Made by a program: the position numbers and the translations under genes. Below the pieces are notes generated by a model, which made no database searches, was not told where the DNA came from, and saw nothing but the letters and a program-made list of their open reading frames with translations. From positions 1-64,000 of the forward strand of contig JBIQKC010000011.1 in assembly GCA_044506885.1 (NCBI GenBank): a DNA stretch of 64,000 bases, read 5' to 3'. Below, piece by piece: positions 1 to 8,737 of this stretch (position 1 is the first letter of the stretch; every line of letters begins with the position of its first letter). This DNA comes from Croceibacterium_A sp044506885. GTDB taxonomy: Bacteria > Pseudomonadota > Alphaproteobacteria > Sphingomonadales > Sphingomonadaceae.

Positions 1-128
1 GTTGGGGGTGGGGGAGCGAGGCCGCCCAAGGTATTCTCGGCCCTCGCGTCGGCGATAGCCTGGACACCCCCACCCAACCCTTCCCCGAACGGGGGAGGGC
101 TTCTCCGGCTCAACCTGAACAGGACAAG
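1..128. repeat. Dispersed palindromic intergenic repeat, copy A (left end cut by window)
   Basis: This GC-rich non-coding block matches the region at about 52687-52808 closely. Both have a GTTGGGGGT..GGGGAGCGAGGCCG start, a CCCCCACCCAACCC middle, a GGGGGAGGGCTTCT segment and an AACAGGACAAG-type tail. In both places the tail points at the stop codon of a minus-strand gene. The inverted GGTTGGGGGT and ACCCCCACCCAACC blocks can pair into a large hairpin. The left arm seen in the other copy lies outside the window. Confidence 0.8.
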
Positions 129-130
129 CC

Positions 131-1066
131 CTAAATATCCCCGCCGGCGAGGAACTTGAGCAGGGCCTGCTCGTACTCGTCGACTTCGCCGCTTGCGCCG
201 ATGTGGCTGTCGAGCCAGGCCTGTTCGCCAGCGGTGACTTCCTCCGCGGTCTTGAGTTCGGCGAAGCGGTCGCGTTCCGGTGTCCGCGCGCGGTAGGCGC
301 CGGGACCGCCGGGCACGGAGCGCGCCATCTGCTTCAGGAACCCGCCCACGCTGGCGCGGGTGTTGGCGGCGAAGGCTTCCAGTTCGGCCACGCGGTCGCG
401 CCCGAGCTGGGCGGTGGGGGAGGAGGAGCCCATCAGGTAGTTGGCCACGCCCTGCACGAACAGGCGTTTCCATTCGGGGGCGTTGGCGGCGCCGAGCGAG
501 GCGTTCTTGAGCCGGAACAGCAGTTCGGCTTCGCCCTGGCTGACAGCGGCGGGAGCATCGCCGGCCGGGGCGAACAGCACCCGACGCAGCAGCTTCGCTT
601 CCCCATCGGTCACCCGGCCCGGCTCCAGCGCACCGCCCTGGCGGGTCGGGCCGGCGCCGGTCGTCACCGCCTGCTCGATCTTCGCCAGCACCCAGGCCTT
701 GAACGGCGCGGGAGTGTTGCGCGCGCGTTCCAGCACCCGGACCAGCAATTCCAGCTCGGTCAGCGTGCCCAGCGCGCCGTCGCGGTCGATCCGCGCCATC
801 AGCCATTGCGCCTTGGCGTCGCTGACATAGCCTTTCGGCTCATCGCCGTTGAGGACGAATTCGCCCAGCGCTTCGACGAAGAAGTCGGACCATTCGGCGC
901 TGGCGGCGTTCCCCAGCGCATGGTCGACGGCGAGGATCGCCTCGGCCTCCTCGGGCGAGATCAGGCCATCGCCCCACCCCGCGCGGCGCAGCGCCATGAT
1001 GTCCGCGCTCGAAATCGCGCGATTGCTGGCCGCCTGCCGGGCGATGTCCGCGAAATGCACCGTCAT
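131..1066 (-). CDS. Hypothetical protein with EF-hand-like segment
   Basis: This gene encodes 311 residues of unknown function. I start it at the ATG giving MTVHFADIARQ because a GGGGGAG ribosome-binding site lies about 12 nt upstream, although the frame stays open further upstream. An early segment (GWGDGLISPEEAEAIL) looks like a degenerate EF-hand, and DRDGALGTLTELELL and SGEVDEYEQALL near the middle and end are similar, so the protein may be built from three or four divergent repeats of about 90 residues. There is no signal peptide or membrane segment. Codon use is normal for the window. The nearest upstream gene is a lipoprotein on the same strand. Confidence 0.75.
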   Translation of the reverse strand: MTVHFADIARQAASNRAISSADIMALRRAGWGDGLISPEEAEAILAVDHALGNAASAEWSDFFVEALGEFVLNGDEPKGYVSDAKAQWLMARIDRDGALGTLTELELLVRVLERARNTPAPFKAWVLAKIEQAVTTGAGPTRQGGALEPGRVTDGEAKLLRRVLFAPAGDAPAAVSQGEAELLFRLKNASLGAANAPEWKRLFVQGVANYLMGSSSPTAQLGRDRVAELEAFAANTRASVGGFLKQMARSVPGGPGAYRARTPERDRFAELKTAEEVTAGEQAWLDSHIGASGEVDEYEQALLKFLAGGDI

Positions 1067-1128
1067 TGCCGAAGGGACTCCCCCAACTGTTCGGGGGCGC
1101 ATTGTCGGCTAACAAGGTTAAGGCCGGG

Positions 1129-1563
1129 TTACCTCCCCCCGCGCAGCGCCGCGATGCACGAAGCCCGGTCCACATCCTGTCCGTCGCTTGCCCGGCGCGC
1201 CTCGACATAGGTCGCGACCGGCTCGTCGTCGGGCCGCATCGGATAGAGAAACACGTCGAGCACGCAGGCCGGGGCAGCGAACTGGAGCTTGCGCATGTCC
1301 CCTTCGCGCACGTCGAGCCGGGGTTCGCCGAACTGGCGCACCAGGCTCGCGGCGTCCTGCTCGATCACGCCGGTCACGCCCGGCACGCGCACGATTTGCG
1401 GCGCCCGGAAGCCGACCGCCGGGGGGCGGACCGGACGCATCGGCGGGACCGTGACGGGCGGGCGCACCGTTGTCGGCCCGCGCGGCTGCGGCGCCGTCGT
1501 GGGCGAAGGAACCGCGGCGCAGGCGGCGAGGAGCGGGAGCGCAAGGAGAGGGGCGAGGCGCAT
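1129..1563 (-). CDS. Small hypothetical lipoprotein
   Basis: This 144-residue protein begins with a hydrophobic stretch ending in a perfect lipobox, LAAC, with the lipidated cysteine at residue 15. A Pro/Thr-rich linker (about residues 16-50) follows, which is typical of surface or periplasm-exposed lipoproteins. The folded C-terminal part, about 80 residues from GVTGVIEQDAASLVRQFGEP, contains two cysteines (in PACVLD and RASCIAAL) that could form a disulfide. The fold is unknown. It lies just downstream of the EI24-type membrane gene on the same strand, 15 bp away, so the two probably share a transcript. Confidence 0.75.
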   Translation of the reverse strand: MRLAPLLALPLLAACAAVPSPTTAPQPRGPTTVRPPVTVPPMRPVRPPAVGFRAPQIVRVPGVTGVIEQDAASLVRQFGEPRLDVREGDMRKLQFAAPACVLDVFLYPMRPDDEPVATYVEARRASDGQDVDRASCIAALRGGR

Positions 1564-1578
1564 CGTGGCGGGGTCCGG

Positions 1579-2286
1579 TTATCGTTTTCTCAGGCGTTTC
1601 CCTGGGCGATGGATCAGGTGCGTCGCCGCGGCCGCGCCGAACATGGGCGCGATCAGGTTAACCGGCGGCAACGCCAGCATCGCCGTCACCGCGCCGCCGA
1701 GCAGGAGCCGCTCGCTCCAACTGACCGGCGCGCGGTCGGCGGCGCCCTGCCGGTGGCGCAGCCAGACCATGTCCTGCAATTCGCGCCCGACCAGCACGGC
1801 GTTGACCAGCCAGAACAGCAGCGCCGGCCCGATCCCGGTGAACAGCAGCGCCAGCGCGAAGGGCAGCGCGGCAAGGTTGACCAGCAGCGCGCGCAGCGCG
1901 GCGCGCAGGCTGGTGGCGAACTGTTCGCCCAGCGGCAGGTCGCGCGCCTTGCCGGCGGCTTCGGGATAGGCGGAGGCTTCGACTGCCTGCACCACTTCGT
2001 CGGCGAAGAAGCCGATCACCGCCATGGCGACGATCCGCCAGGCGAGCCACAGGCCGAGCAGCGCCAGCGCCAGCGCGGCCAGTCCGCGCAGCCCTTCTGC
2101 GCCGGTGAACAGTGCGTCGCGCAGGCCTGCGGCCTGCAACGCCCGGTCGATCGCGAACCATCCCGTCGTGGCGACAGCGGCGAACAGCGCCACGGTGACC
2201 GCCAGCGACTTCAGCAGGATGCGCAAGACCCGCGCATCGGCAAACTGGCCGACCGCGAGCAGCAGCGAAGCGACAACCGCGGGCAT
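1579..2286 (-). CDS. EI24 domain (CysZ-like) membrane protein
   Basis: This 235-residue integral membrane protein has four or more hydrophobic segments (around residues 25-45, 68-95, 130-165 and 195-215) and the FADEVVQAVEA..YP pattern after the second one, as in the EI24/CysZ family. CysZ proteins are linked to sulfate uptake in enterobacteria. No sulfur genes are nearby, so transport specificity is not claimed. The N-terminal MPAVVASLLLAVGQFADARVL resembles other family members, supporting this start. It is divergent from the kinase gene at 2385 with about 100 bp between them, and precedes the lipoprotein gene. Confidence 0.8.
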   Translation of the reverse strand: MPAVVASLLLAVGQFADARVLRILLKSLAVTVALFAAVATTGWFAIDRALQAAGLRDALFTGAEGLRGLAALALALLGLWLAWRIVAMAVIGFFADEVVQAVEASAYPEAAGKARDLPLGEQFATSLRAALRALLVNLAALPFALALLFTGIGPALLFWLVNAVLVGRELQDMVWLRHRQGAADRAPVSWSERLLLGGAVTAMLALPPVNLIAPMFGAAAATHLIHRPGKRLRKR

Positions 2287-2384
2287 CGGCGCTTGCGATT
2301 GCCCGCGCTGCGCGCCAAGTCAACGCCTCGTCCGCGCGGCCGGCCGCGTCGCGCGCGCATCCTGTCACTTGTCCGGGAGTATCC

Positions 2385-3380
2385 ATGTCCGAACCGCAAT
2401 ACGACGTGATCGCCATCGGCAACGCCATCGTCGACGTGATGGCCCCCTGTTCCGACGCGCTGATCGAGGAACTGGGCATGGCGCGCGGCGGCATGACGTT
2501 GATCGACGATGCGGCGGCCGACACGCTCTACGCGGCGATGGGGCCGGCGAAGGAGATTTCCGGCGGCTCGGCGGCCAACACGCTCGCGGGGCTGGCGGCG
2601 CTGGGGGCCAGGTGCGCGTTCGTCGGCCAGGTGGCGGACGACCAACTCGGCGAAGTCTTCGCCCACGACATCCGCGCCGGAGGGATCCAGTTCGACACGC
2701 CGCCGCGCGTCGGCGAGCCGGCGACGGCGCGCTGCCTGATCTTCGTCACCCCCGACGGGCAGCGGACGATGAACACCTTCCTCGGCGCGTCGCAGTTCCT
2801 GCCCGCTGCGGCGCTCGACCCGGCGCTGATCGCGAACGCGCGTGTGCTCTACCTCGAAGGCTACCTGTGGGATCCGGAAGAGCCGCGTGCGGCGATGCGC
2901 AAGGCGATCGGGGCCGCGCGCGAGGCCGGGCGGCAGGTGGCGCTGACGCTGTCCGACGCGTTCGTCATTTCCCGCTACGGCGACGATTTCCGCGCCCTGA
3001 TCGCCGAAGGGCTGGTCGACATCCTGTTCGCCAACGAAGACGAACTGGCGGCGATGACAGGCGATGACGATTTCGAGGCCGGCCTCGCCGCGCTCGCGTC
3101 GCAGGTGAAAGTGCTGGTCGTCACCCGCAGCGAGAAGGGCGCGGTCGCCGTCGCGGACGGGAAGCGGGCGCAAGTGTCGGCCGAACCGGTCGAGGCGGTG
3201 GTCGACACCACCGGCGCGGGCGACCTCTTCGCCGCCGGCTTCCTGGCCGGGCATGTCAAAGGCGCGCCGCTCGAAACATGCCTGCGCATGGGCGCAATCG
3301 CGGCGGCCGAAGTCATCAGCCACTACGGCGCCCGGCCCGAGGCCGATCTGACGGCGCTGGTGAACGAGCGGCTGGGCTAA
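2385..3380 (+). CDS. PfkB-family carbohydrate/adenosine kinase
   Basis: A 331-residue ribokinase-fold kinase that probably phosphorylates adenosine or a related nucleoside or sugar with ATP in the cytoplasm. It has the N-terminal substrate motif GGSAANT (about residues 60-66), the second PfkB signature DTTGAGDLFAAGF (274-286) with the catalytic base Asp280, and the NEDE motif (217-220). Family members in alphaproteobacteria are commonly labelled adenosine kinase, and the distance to purD fits a purine role, but substrate cannot be read from the sequence. Its TAA stop overlaps the TAG stop of convergent purD by two bases. The start is the ATG in GTATCCATGTCC; no strong Shine-Dalgarno is visible. 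Confidence 0.9.
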   Translation: MSEPQYDVIAIGNAIVDVMAPCSDALIEELGMARGGMTLIDDAAADTLYAAMGPAKEISGGSAANTLAGLAALGARCAFVGQVADDQLGEVFAHDIRAGGIQFDTPPRVGEPATARCLIFVTPDGQRTMNTFLGASQFLPAAALDPALIANARVLYLEGYLWDPEEPRAAMRKAIGAAREAGRQVALTLSDAFVISRYGDDFRALIAEGLVDILFANEDELAAMTGDDDFEAGLAALASQVKVLVVTRSEKGAVAVADGKRAQVSAEPVEAVVDTTGAGDLFAAGFLAGHVKGAPLETCLRMGAIAAAEVISHYGARPEADLTALVNERLG

Positions 3381-4672
3381 TTGCCCGCGCGTTCCCGCTC
3401 CACCTCGCGCCAGCCGATGTCGCGGCGGGCGAAGCCGGTGGGGAAGTCGATCGCGTCCACCGCGCGGTAGGCGGCGGCCTGGGCTTCGGCGACCGTGCCG
3501 CCGAGCGCGGTGACGTTGAGCACGCGGCCGCCGCTGGCGACCAGCCGGCCTTCCACGTCGCGCGCGGTGCCGGCGTGGAACACTTTGACTCCGCTCGCCT
3601 CCGCCGCGTCGAGCCCGGTGATCGTTCCGCCTTTCGTGGGCGCGCCGGGATAGCCGTTCGCCGCCATGACCACGGTCAGCGCGCGCCGGTCCGAAAACCT
3701 CGGCGGCGGCAGCGCGCCGAGGCTGCTTTCGGCGCAGGCGAGCAGGTATTCGCCAAGGTCGCTTTCCAGCCGCATCATCAGCACCTGGCATTCGGGATCG
3801 CCGAAGCGGCAGTTGTATTCGACCAGCTTCGGCCCGTCGGCGGTCAGCATCAGCCCGGCATAGAGCACGCCGGAATAGGGCGTCCCCTCGTCGGCCAGCG
3901 CCTTCATCGTCGGGGCGAGGATCCGGCGCATGACTTCGGCCCGCAGGTCCGGGGTCAGCACCCGCGCCGGACTGTAAGCGCCCATGCCGCCGGTGTTGGG
4001 GCCGGTGTCGCCGTCGCCGACGCGCTTGTGATCCTGCGCGCTGCCGAAGGGGACGATGGTCGCCCCGTCGGTCAGGGCGAAGAAGCTCACTTCCTCGCCC
4101 TCCATGAATTCCTCGATCACCACTTCGGCGCCGGCCGCCCCGAGAGCGCCGCCGAACATGTCGGCAAGCGCGGCTTCGGCTTCGGCGCGGGTTGCGGCGA
4201 TGACCACGCCCTTGCCCGCGGCGAGGCCATCCGCCTTGAGCACATAGGGCGCGTCGAACCCGTCGAGCGCTGCCAGCGCCTGTTCCAGCGAGGTGGCATG
4301 CGCGTATCCGGCGGTGGGGATGCCGGCGCGCTCGCACAGCGCCTTGGTGAAGCTCTTGCTGCCTTCGAGCTGCGCGGCGGCCTTCGAGGGGCCGAACACG
4401 GCCAGCCCGGCCGCCCGCAGCGAATCGGCGAGGCCGTCCACCAAGGGCGCTTCCGGGCCGATGACGACGAGGCCGACGCCGTTGTCGTCGCAGAATGCGG
4501 CCACCGCGCCATGGTCGGCTGCGTCGAGATCGATCGTTTCGGCAAGTTCGGCGATGCCCGGATTGCCGGGGGAGGCATAGAGTTTGCCGCCGTCTTCGAG
4601 CAGGCGGGATTGCGCCAGCTTCCAGGCCAGCGCATGTTCGCGCCCGCCCGATCCCAGCAGCAGGATATTCAT
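3377..4672 (-). CDS. purD: Phosphoribosylamine-glycine ligase
   Basis: PurD joins phosphoribosylamine and glycine with ATP, the second step of purine synthesis. The 431-residue protein starts MNILLLGSGGREHALAWKL and has the expected ATP-grasp features: GNPGIAE near residue 30, GPEAPLVDGL, FGPSKAAAQLEGSK, the Lys-rich KADGLAAGKGVV stretch, EEFMEGEEVS, and NTGGMGAYSPA. Length is normal for the family (about 420-430). The start is fixed by the conserved N terminus; its ATG lies on the same CATG palindrome as the start of divergent xseA, so its promoter must lie inside xseA. The 3' end overlaps the kinase gene by four bases. Confidence 0.97.
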   Translation of the reverse strand: MNILLLGSGGREHALAWKLAQSRLLEDGGKLYASPGNPGIAELAETIDLDAADHGAVAAFCDDNGVGLVVIGPEAPLVDGLADSLRAAGLAVFGPSKAAAQLEGSKSFTKALCERAGIPTAGYAHATSLEQALAALDGFDAPYVLKADGLAAGKGVVIAATRAEAEAALADMFGGALGAAGAEVVIEEFMEGEEVSFFALTDGATIVPFGSAQDHKRVGDGDTGPNTGGMGAYSPARVLTPDLRAEVMRRILAPTMKALADEGTPYSGVLYAGLMLTADGPKLVEYNCRFGDPECQVLMMRLESDLGEYLLACAESSLGALPPPRFSDRRALTVVMAANGYPGAPTKGGTITGLDAAEASGVKVFHAGTARDVEGRLVASGGRVLNVTALGGTVAEAQAAAYRAVDAIDFPTGFARRDIGWREVERERAGN

Positions 4673-6131
4673 GCCCGGCCCTTCCTTCAGCGACGACGAC
4701 AATTCACCCGGCGGGCTGGTAGCCAAGGGGCACGCCGGGGACAACGCCGCCCCGCTCTCGATCACCGAGATTTCCCACTTGCTCAAGCGCACGGTCGAGG
4801 ACCGTTTCGGTTTCGTGCGCCTGCGCGGCGAGCTTTCCGGGGTGAAACGGGCGGCGAGCGGCCACCTCTATTGCAGCCTCAAGGACGAAGGCGCGGTGAT
4901 CGACGGCGTCATGTGGCGCGGCGGAGCGCAGCGGCTGGCCTTCGCGCCGGAGGACGGGATCGAGGTCGTCGCCAGCGGCAAGTTGACGACCTATCCCGGC
5001 CGCTCGAAGTACCAGATCGTCATCGAGGCGATGGAAGTGGCCGGCGAAGGCGCGCTGCTGGCGCTGCTGGAAAAGACCCGGCGGCGGCTGGAGGCCGAAG
5101 GGCTGTTCGCGGCGGAACGCAAGCGCGCGCTGCCCTATCTCCCGACAGTGATCGGCGTCGTGACGTCGCCCACCGGCGCGGTGATTCGCGATATTCTCCA
5201 CCGGCTGGCCGACCGTTTCCCCAGCCGGGTGCTGGTCTGGCCGGTGCTGGTGCAGGGGCAGGGCGCGGCGGAACAGGTCGCAGCGGCGGTGCGCGGCTTC
5301 GGCGCGATTCGCGCGGATGACACGGCGCCGCGCCCGGACCTCCTGATCGTCGCGCGCGGCGGCGGTTCGATCGAGGACCTGTGGGCGTTCAACGAGGAGG
5401 TCGTGGTTCGCGCCATCGCCGATTCGCCGATCCCGACGATCAGCGCTGTGGGCCACGAAACCGACACCACGCTGGCCGATTTCGCCGCTGACCGCCGCGC
5501 GCCCACGCCCACGGCGGCGGCGGAAATGGCGGTGCCGGTGCTGCGCGATCTGGCGGCGACGCTTGACGAGCTGGGCCTGCGCCAGCGCAAGTGCGCGTTG
5601 CGCCCGGTGGAGCTGGGGCGCGAGCGGCTGGAAGCGCGCGTCGCCCGCCTGCCGAGGCCCGAAGCGCTGGCGGCGCAGGCGCAGCAGCGGCTCGACGATA
5701 TGGGAGAGCGGCTTCGGCGCGGACTGGCCGACCGCGCGGCGCGGGCGCGCGAATGCTTGCAGGCGGACCGCGCGCGGCTGTCCGCGCCGCTGCTGCGCGC
5801 GCGGCTGGAGCAGGCGCGGCAGCGGCTCGACTCCGTGCGCCTCGCGCCGGCACTGGTTACGCGCCCGCTAACCGAGCGGCGCGAGCGGCTGGCGGCGGCG
5901 TGGCGGCTGGCGGAACAGCTCCACCCGGAGCGGCCGTTGCAGCGCGGCTATGCGATGGTGCTCGACCGCGCCGGGCGGCCGGTGACCAGCAGCGAGGCGG
6001 CGCGGCGCGAAGCAGCGCTGGCGCTGAGGTTCCGCGACGGCGAAGTCGAGGTTGCGCCCACGTCCGGCCCGGCCCGCGCGCCGCGCCGCAAGCCCGCCGC
6101 GCCGGGCGGAGAGCAACCGAAATTGCTTTGA
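4671..6131 (+). CDS. xseA: Exodeoxyribonuclease VII large subunit
   Basis: XseA is the catalytic large subunit of exonuclease VII, which cleaves single-stranded DNA in repair. At 486 residues it has an N-terminal OB-fold (about 25-120, FVRLRGELSGVKRAASGHLYCSLKD), the catalytic domain with VIGVVTSPTGAVIRDI, LLIVARGGGSIEDLWAFNEE, and SAVGHETDTTLADFAADRRAPTPT, then a long coiled coil rich in Arg, Ala and Leu. The start ATG (MPGPSFSDDDN) shares the CATG with the purD start. The small subunit gene is not in the window. A DUF2093 gene follows 27 bp downstream, probably in the same transcript. Confidence 0.96.
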   Translation: MPGPSFSDDDNSPGGLVAKGHAGDNAAPLSITEISHLLKRTVEDRFGFVRLRGELSGVKRAASGHLYCSLKDEGAVIDGVMWRGGAQRLAFAPEDGIEVVASGKLTTYPGRSKYQIVIEAMEVAGEGALLALLEKTRRRLEAEGLFAAERKRALPYLPTVIGVVTSPTGAVIRDILHRLADRFPSRVLVWPVLVQGQGAAEQVAAAVRGFGAIRADDTAPRPDLLIVARGGGSIEDLWAFNEEVVVRAIADSPIPTISAVGHETDTTLADFAADRRAPTPTAAAEMAVPVLRDLAATLDELGLRQRKCALRPVELGRERLEARVARLPRPEALAAQAQQRLDDMGERLRRGLADRAARARECLQADRARLSAPLLRARLEQARQRLDSVRLAPALVTRPLTERRERLAAAWRLAEQLHPERPLQRGYAMVLDRAGRPVTSSEAARREAALALRFRDGEVEVAPTSGPARAPRRKPAAPGGEQPKLL

Positions 6132-6158
6132 GGGCGGGGGCTTGGTAAGGCGCGGGGC

Positions 6159-6362
6159 ATGTTGATGTCCTCCGGCGACGGTCTCGCCACCCTTATCTAT
6201 GGCCCGAGCAGCTTTCGCGTCGTTAGGCCGGGCCGCCATGTCCTCTGCGCGGTGACCGGCCAACCGATCGCGCTTGAGGATCTGCGCTACTGGAGCGCCG
6301 AGCGGCAGGAAGCCTACGCCAGCGCCGAGATCTCGACGCGCCGCTTTCTCGGACAGGCGTGA
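6159..6362 (+). CDS. DUF2093 domain protein
   Basis: A 67-residue protein matching the DUF2093 family, which is confined mainly to alphaproteobacteria and often lies beside xseA. It has the family core YGPSSFRVVRPGRHVLCAVTG followed by PIALEDLRYWS. Function is unknown and there is no signal peptide or membrane helix. The ATG used lies 27 bp after the xseA stop; an internal ATG two codons later (MSSGDG) is an equal candidate. The stop codon overlaps the GTG start of the M23 peptidase gene in a GTGA, indicating translational coupling. Confidence 0.88.
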   Translation: MLMSSGDGLATLIYGPSSFRVVRPGRHVLCAVTGQPIALEDLRYWSAERQEAYASAEISTRRFLGQA

Positions 6363-7282
6363 AGCGTCTCGGGGCCGCCGCCTTTGCCCTGATGGCGGGC
6401 GCATGCGTCGCGCCGGCAGCCGATCGCGAGGAGGCGGCCCGGACCGCCGACGTTGCCGTCGTACAGCCCCTGCCCGCTCCAGCCCCTGCGCCAGCGCCTT
6501 CTCCACCTGCCGTCCCCGCTGGGCCGAGCACGTTCCTCTATGCGGGCGAACTGGAGCAGGGTGGATGGATTCGCGGGCAGGCCCCCGCCGGGACCGGGAG
6601 CGCCCGGCTGGGCGATACGGCGCTCGAACTCGACCGGGAGGGCCGGTTCTTCGCCGCCTTCGATCGCGATGCGGGGCCGCAGGCGGTGCTCTCGGCAGTG
6701 CTGGGCGACGGGCGAACAGTCGAAAGCCCGCTTGCGATAGCGCCGCGCGCGTGGAACCTGGAGCATGTGAACGCCGACTTCCGCGCCGGGGTCTCTTCGG
6801 CGGAGTTCGCCGCGCGGCGCGAGCGCGAGCTGGCGCGGATCGCTGGCGCTCGCGCGGTGGAGAGCGCCAGCGAGGGATGGCGGCAGGACTTCGTGTGGCC
6901 GGCCACAGGGCGCATTTCGGGCCGCTTCGGATCGCAGCGGATCTATCGCGGCAAGCCGGGCAGCTATCATTCGGGGCTGGACATCGCCGGCGGCGCGGGA
7001 ACGACCTACATGGCCCCGGCCGACGGGGTGGTGGTGCTGGCGGCCGAACAGCCGTTCACACTCGAAGGCCATCTGCTGATCGTCGATCACGGACAGGGCC
7101 TCAACAGCGCTTTCCTGCACAGCTCCGAACTGCTGGTGCGCGAGGGCGACCGGGTGCGGCAAGGGCAGCCGCTGGGCAAGATCGGCGCGACCGGTCGGGC
7201 GACCGGGCCGCACCTGCACTGGGGGCTGATGTGGCGCGGGCACCGGCTCGACCCGCTGCTGTTCCTCGGGCCCATGCCCTGA
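6359..7282 (+). CDS. M23 family metallopeptidase, exported
   Basis: A 307-residue LytM-type zinc endopeptidase expected to cut peptidoglycan cross-links in the periplasm. The C-terminal M23 domain has the zinc ligands His204 and Asp208 (HSGLD) and the HLH motif (285-287). The N terminus is hydrophobic, ending MAGAC at Cys16; the lipobox is imperfect because Leu at -3 is missing, so it may be a lipoprotein or an ordinary secreted protein. A Pro/Ala linker (39-56) follows. The GTG start is chosen for the 4-base overlap with the upstream DUF2093 gene. With intact catalytic residues it is probably active rather than an EnvC-like activator. Confidence 0.92.
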   Translation: MKRLGAAAFALMAGACVAPAADREEAARTADVAVVQPLPAPAPAPAPSPPAVPAGPSTFLYAGELEQGGWIRGQAPAGTGSARLGDTALELDREGRFFAAFDRDAGPQAVLSAVLGDGRTVESPLAIAPRAWNLEHVNADFRAGVSSAEFAARRERELARIAGARAVESASEGWRQDFVWPATGRISGRFGSQRIYRGKPGSYHSGLDIAGGAGTTYMAPADGVVVLAAEQPFTLEGHLLIVDHGQGLNSAFLHSSELLVREGDRVRQGQPLGKIGATGRATGPHLHWGLMWRGHRLDPLLFLGPMP

Positions 7283-7301
7283 AGCGGGGATCGAACGGGC
7301 G

Positions 7302-8267
7302 ATGCGGCGGCTGATCGCGGCGCTTGCGCTGGCCGCCGCGCTGGCGCCGGGAACATGGTGGCGCTCTTCCCTGCCGCCGCCCGACGAGCGCGAGCTGCTG
7401 GCGATAACCGAAATCCCCGTTGCCGGGCGGTCGTTCGGCGCGCTCGAACTTCTCGGCGCATGGCGGCTCGAAAGCGGCAACCGGCACTTCCACGGCTATT
7501 CGGCGCTGGCGGCGATGGGCGACGGGACGCTGCTCGCCGCCAGCGATCGCGGGGACAGGCTGCTGTTTTCCCCACCGGGCGGCCCGCCGCGCGCGCCGCG
7601 CTTCGATTTCTTCGCAGGGGTGCCGGCTGTCGCCAAGAAATTCGCCGACATAGAGGCGATGGCGCGCGATCCGGCGAGTGGGCGCATCTGGACCGCGCTC
7701 GAATCGGCGAACACCGTGACCCGCTACGAAAAGGACTTCACCGATGCCGTGACCATCGCCCCGCCCGCCATGCGGGACTGGCCCGAGAATGGCGGGCCGG
7801 AGGCGATGGCGCGGCTGGCGGATGGTCGCTTCGTGGTGCTGTCCGAAGGCGATCCGGCGCTGTTCGCGCAGGGCTCTCCCGGCCTGCTGTTCCCCGGCGA
7901 CCCGGTCGAGGGGACGGAGGCTGTGTCTTTTCGGTTCCGCGCGCCCGAGGGTTACAGTCCGGTCGACGCGGCGCAATTGCCCGACGGGCGCGTGGTGATC
8001 CTGCTGCGCGGGTTCGAGCTGGGCCTGCCGCCGCGCTTCACCGGCAAGCTGGTGGTGGCGGACCCGGCGCGGATCGAGCCGGGCGGCGAATGGCCATGGC
8101 TGCCGGTGGCCGATCTCGCCCCGCCGCTGCCGATGGACAATTACGAAGGGATGGCGATCGAGCCGGACGGAGAGGGTGCAGTCGTGCTGTGGCTGATCTC
8201 GGACGACAACGCGATGCGCTTCCAGCGCACCCTGCTGCTCAAGTTCCGCTGGCGACCGGGCGAATAG
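7302..8267 (+). CDS. Phytase-like esterase domain protein, exported
   Basis: A 321-residue protein with an N-terminal signal-like helix (MRRLIAALALAAALAPG) and a domain related to the phytase-like esterase family: GYSALAAMGDGTLLAASDRGD near residue 67, FADIEAMARDP, ALESANTVTRY and MDNYEGMAIEPDGEGAVVLWLISDDN near the C terminus. These are the usual beta-propeller blade motifs of this group, and the conserved acidic residues that could bind calcium are present. Substrate is unknown. It lies 19 bp after the M23 peptidase and is probably cotranscribed. Its 3' end faces the rpmB terminator. Confidence 0.85.
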   Translation: MRRLIAALALAAALAPGTWWRSSLPPPDERELLAITEIPVAGRSFGALELLGAWRLESGNRHFHGYSALAAMGDGTLLAASDRGDRLLFSPPGGPPRAPRFDFFAGVPAVAKKFADIEAMARDPASGRIWTALESANTVTRYEKDFTDAVTIAPPAMRDWPENGGPEAMARLADGRFVVLSEGDPALFAQGSPGLLFPGDPVEGTEAVSFRFRAPEGYSPVDAAQLPDGRVVILLRGFELGLPPRFTGKLVVADPARIEPGGEWPWLPVADLAPPLPMDNYEGMAIEPDGEGAVVLWLISDDNAMRFQRTLLLKFRWRPGE

Positions 8268-8280
8268 ACGACGGCGAACG

Positions 8281-8311
8281 AAAAGGCGTCCGGGATCTCT
8301 CCCGGACGCCT
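8281..8311 (-). terminator. Rho-independent terminator of rpmB
   Basis: A perfect stem AGGCGTCCGGGA / TCCCGGACGCCT with a 4-base loop, followed on the minus strand by TTTTCGTT. It lies about 40 bp past the rpmB stop and 14 bp past the stop of the convergent esterase gene, so it may serve both. Confidence 0.85.
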
Positions 8312-8347
8312 CATGATTCGTTTGCGCTTCGCTCGATTCGCTGTGCG

Positions 8348-8635
8348 TCAGGCGGCGGCAGCGGTCTTCTTCAGCTCGCGCTTCACCTTCAGCGCGCGGG
8401 CGCTGAGCTTGGCGTCGGAGGTCTTGAGCAGCCAGTTGTCGAGCCCGCCGTTGTGCTCGACCGAGCGCAGCCCGTGCGTCGAGACGCGGAACTTGAAGCT
8501 GCGGTCGAGCTTCTCGCTCAGCAGCGTCACGTTCTGCAAGTTGGGCAGGAAGACGCGCTTGGTCTTGTTGTTGGCGTGGCTCACGTTGTGGCCGATCTGG
8601 CGGCCCTTGCCGGTCAGTTCGCAGATGCGCGACAT
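8348..8635 (-). CDS. rpmB: 50S ribosomal protein L28
   Basis: A 95-residue L28 of the alphaproteobacterial type: MSRICELTGKGRQIGHNVSHANNKTKR at the start, RVFLPNLQNV, then FRVSTHGLRSVEHNGGLDNWLL and a Lys/Arg-rich end. It has only one cysteine, at residue 5, so the zinc-binding C+ motif is absent, as in many L28 proteins. It stands alone between convergent and divergent neighbours with its own promoter and terminator. Confidence 0.98.
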   Translation of the reverse strand: MSRICELTGKGRQIGHNVSHANNKTKRVFLPNLQNVTLLSEKLDRSFKFRVSTHGLRSVEHNGGLDNWLLKTSDAKLSARALKVKRELKKTAAAA

Positions 8636-8683
8636 GGTTCGTCTCTCGAAAATCTGTGCCAGGGGTGTCCCGGAAAGCGGCGC

Positions 8684-8712
8684 GCATAGCGGCGGGGCCG
8701 CCTTGCGTCAAC
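8684..8712 (-). promoter_or_regulatory. Sigma70-type promoter of rpmB
   Basis: On the minus strand TTGACG (8707-8712) and TATGCG (8684-8689) are separated by exactly 17 bases, about 50 bp upstream of the rpmB start. The -35 is a near match to the consensus; the -10 keeps TAT. This fits a housekeeping promoter. It is inferred from sequence only. Confidence 0.5.
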
Positions 8713-8737
8713 CGATCTTGGGCCCTAGCCGGAGCGC

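Noticed and set aside
1066..2409. A plus-strand frame of 447 codons
   Set aside because: It is antisense to the lipoprotein and EI24 genes, with Arg/Gly-rich shadow composition.
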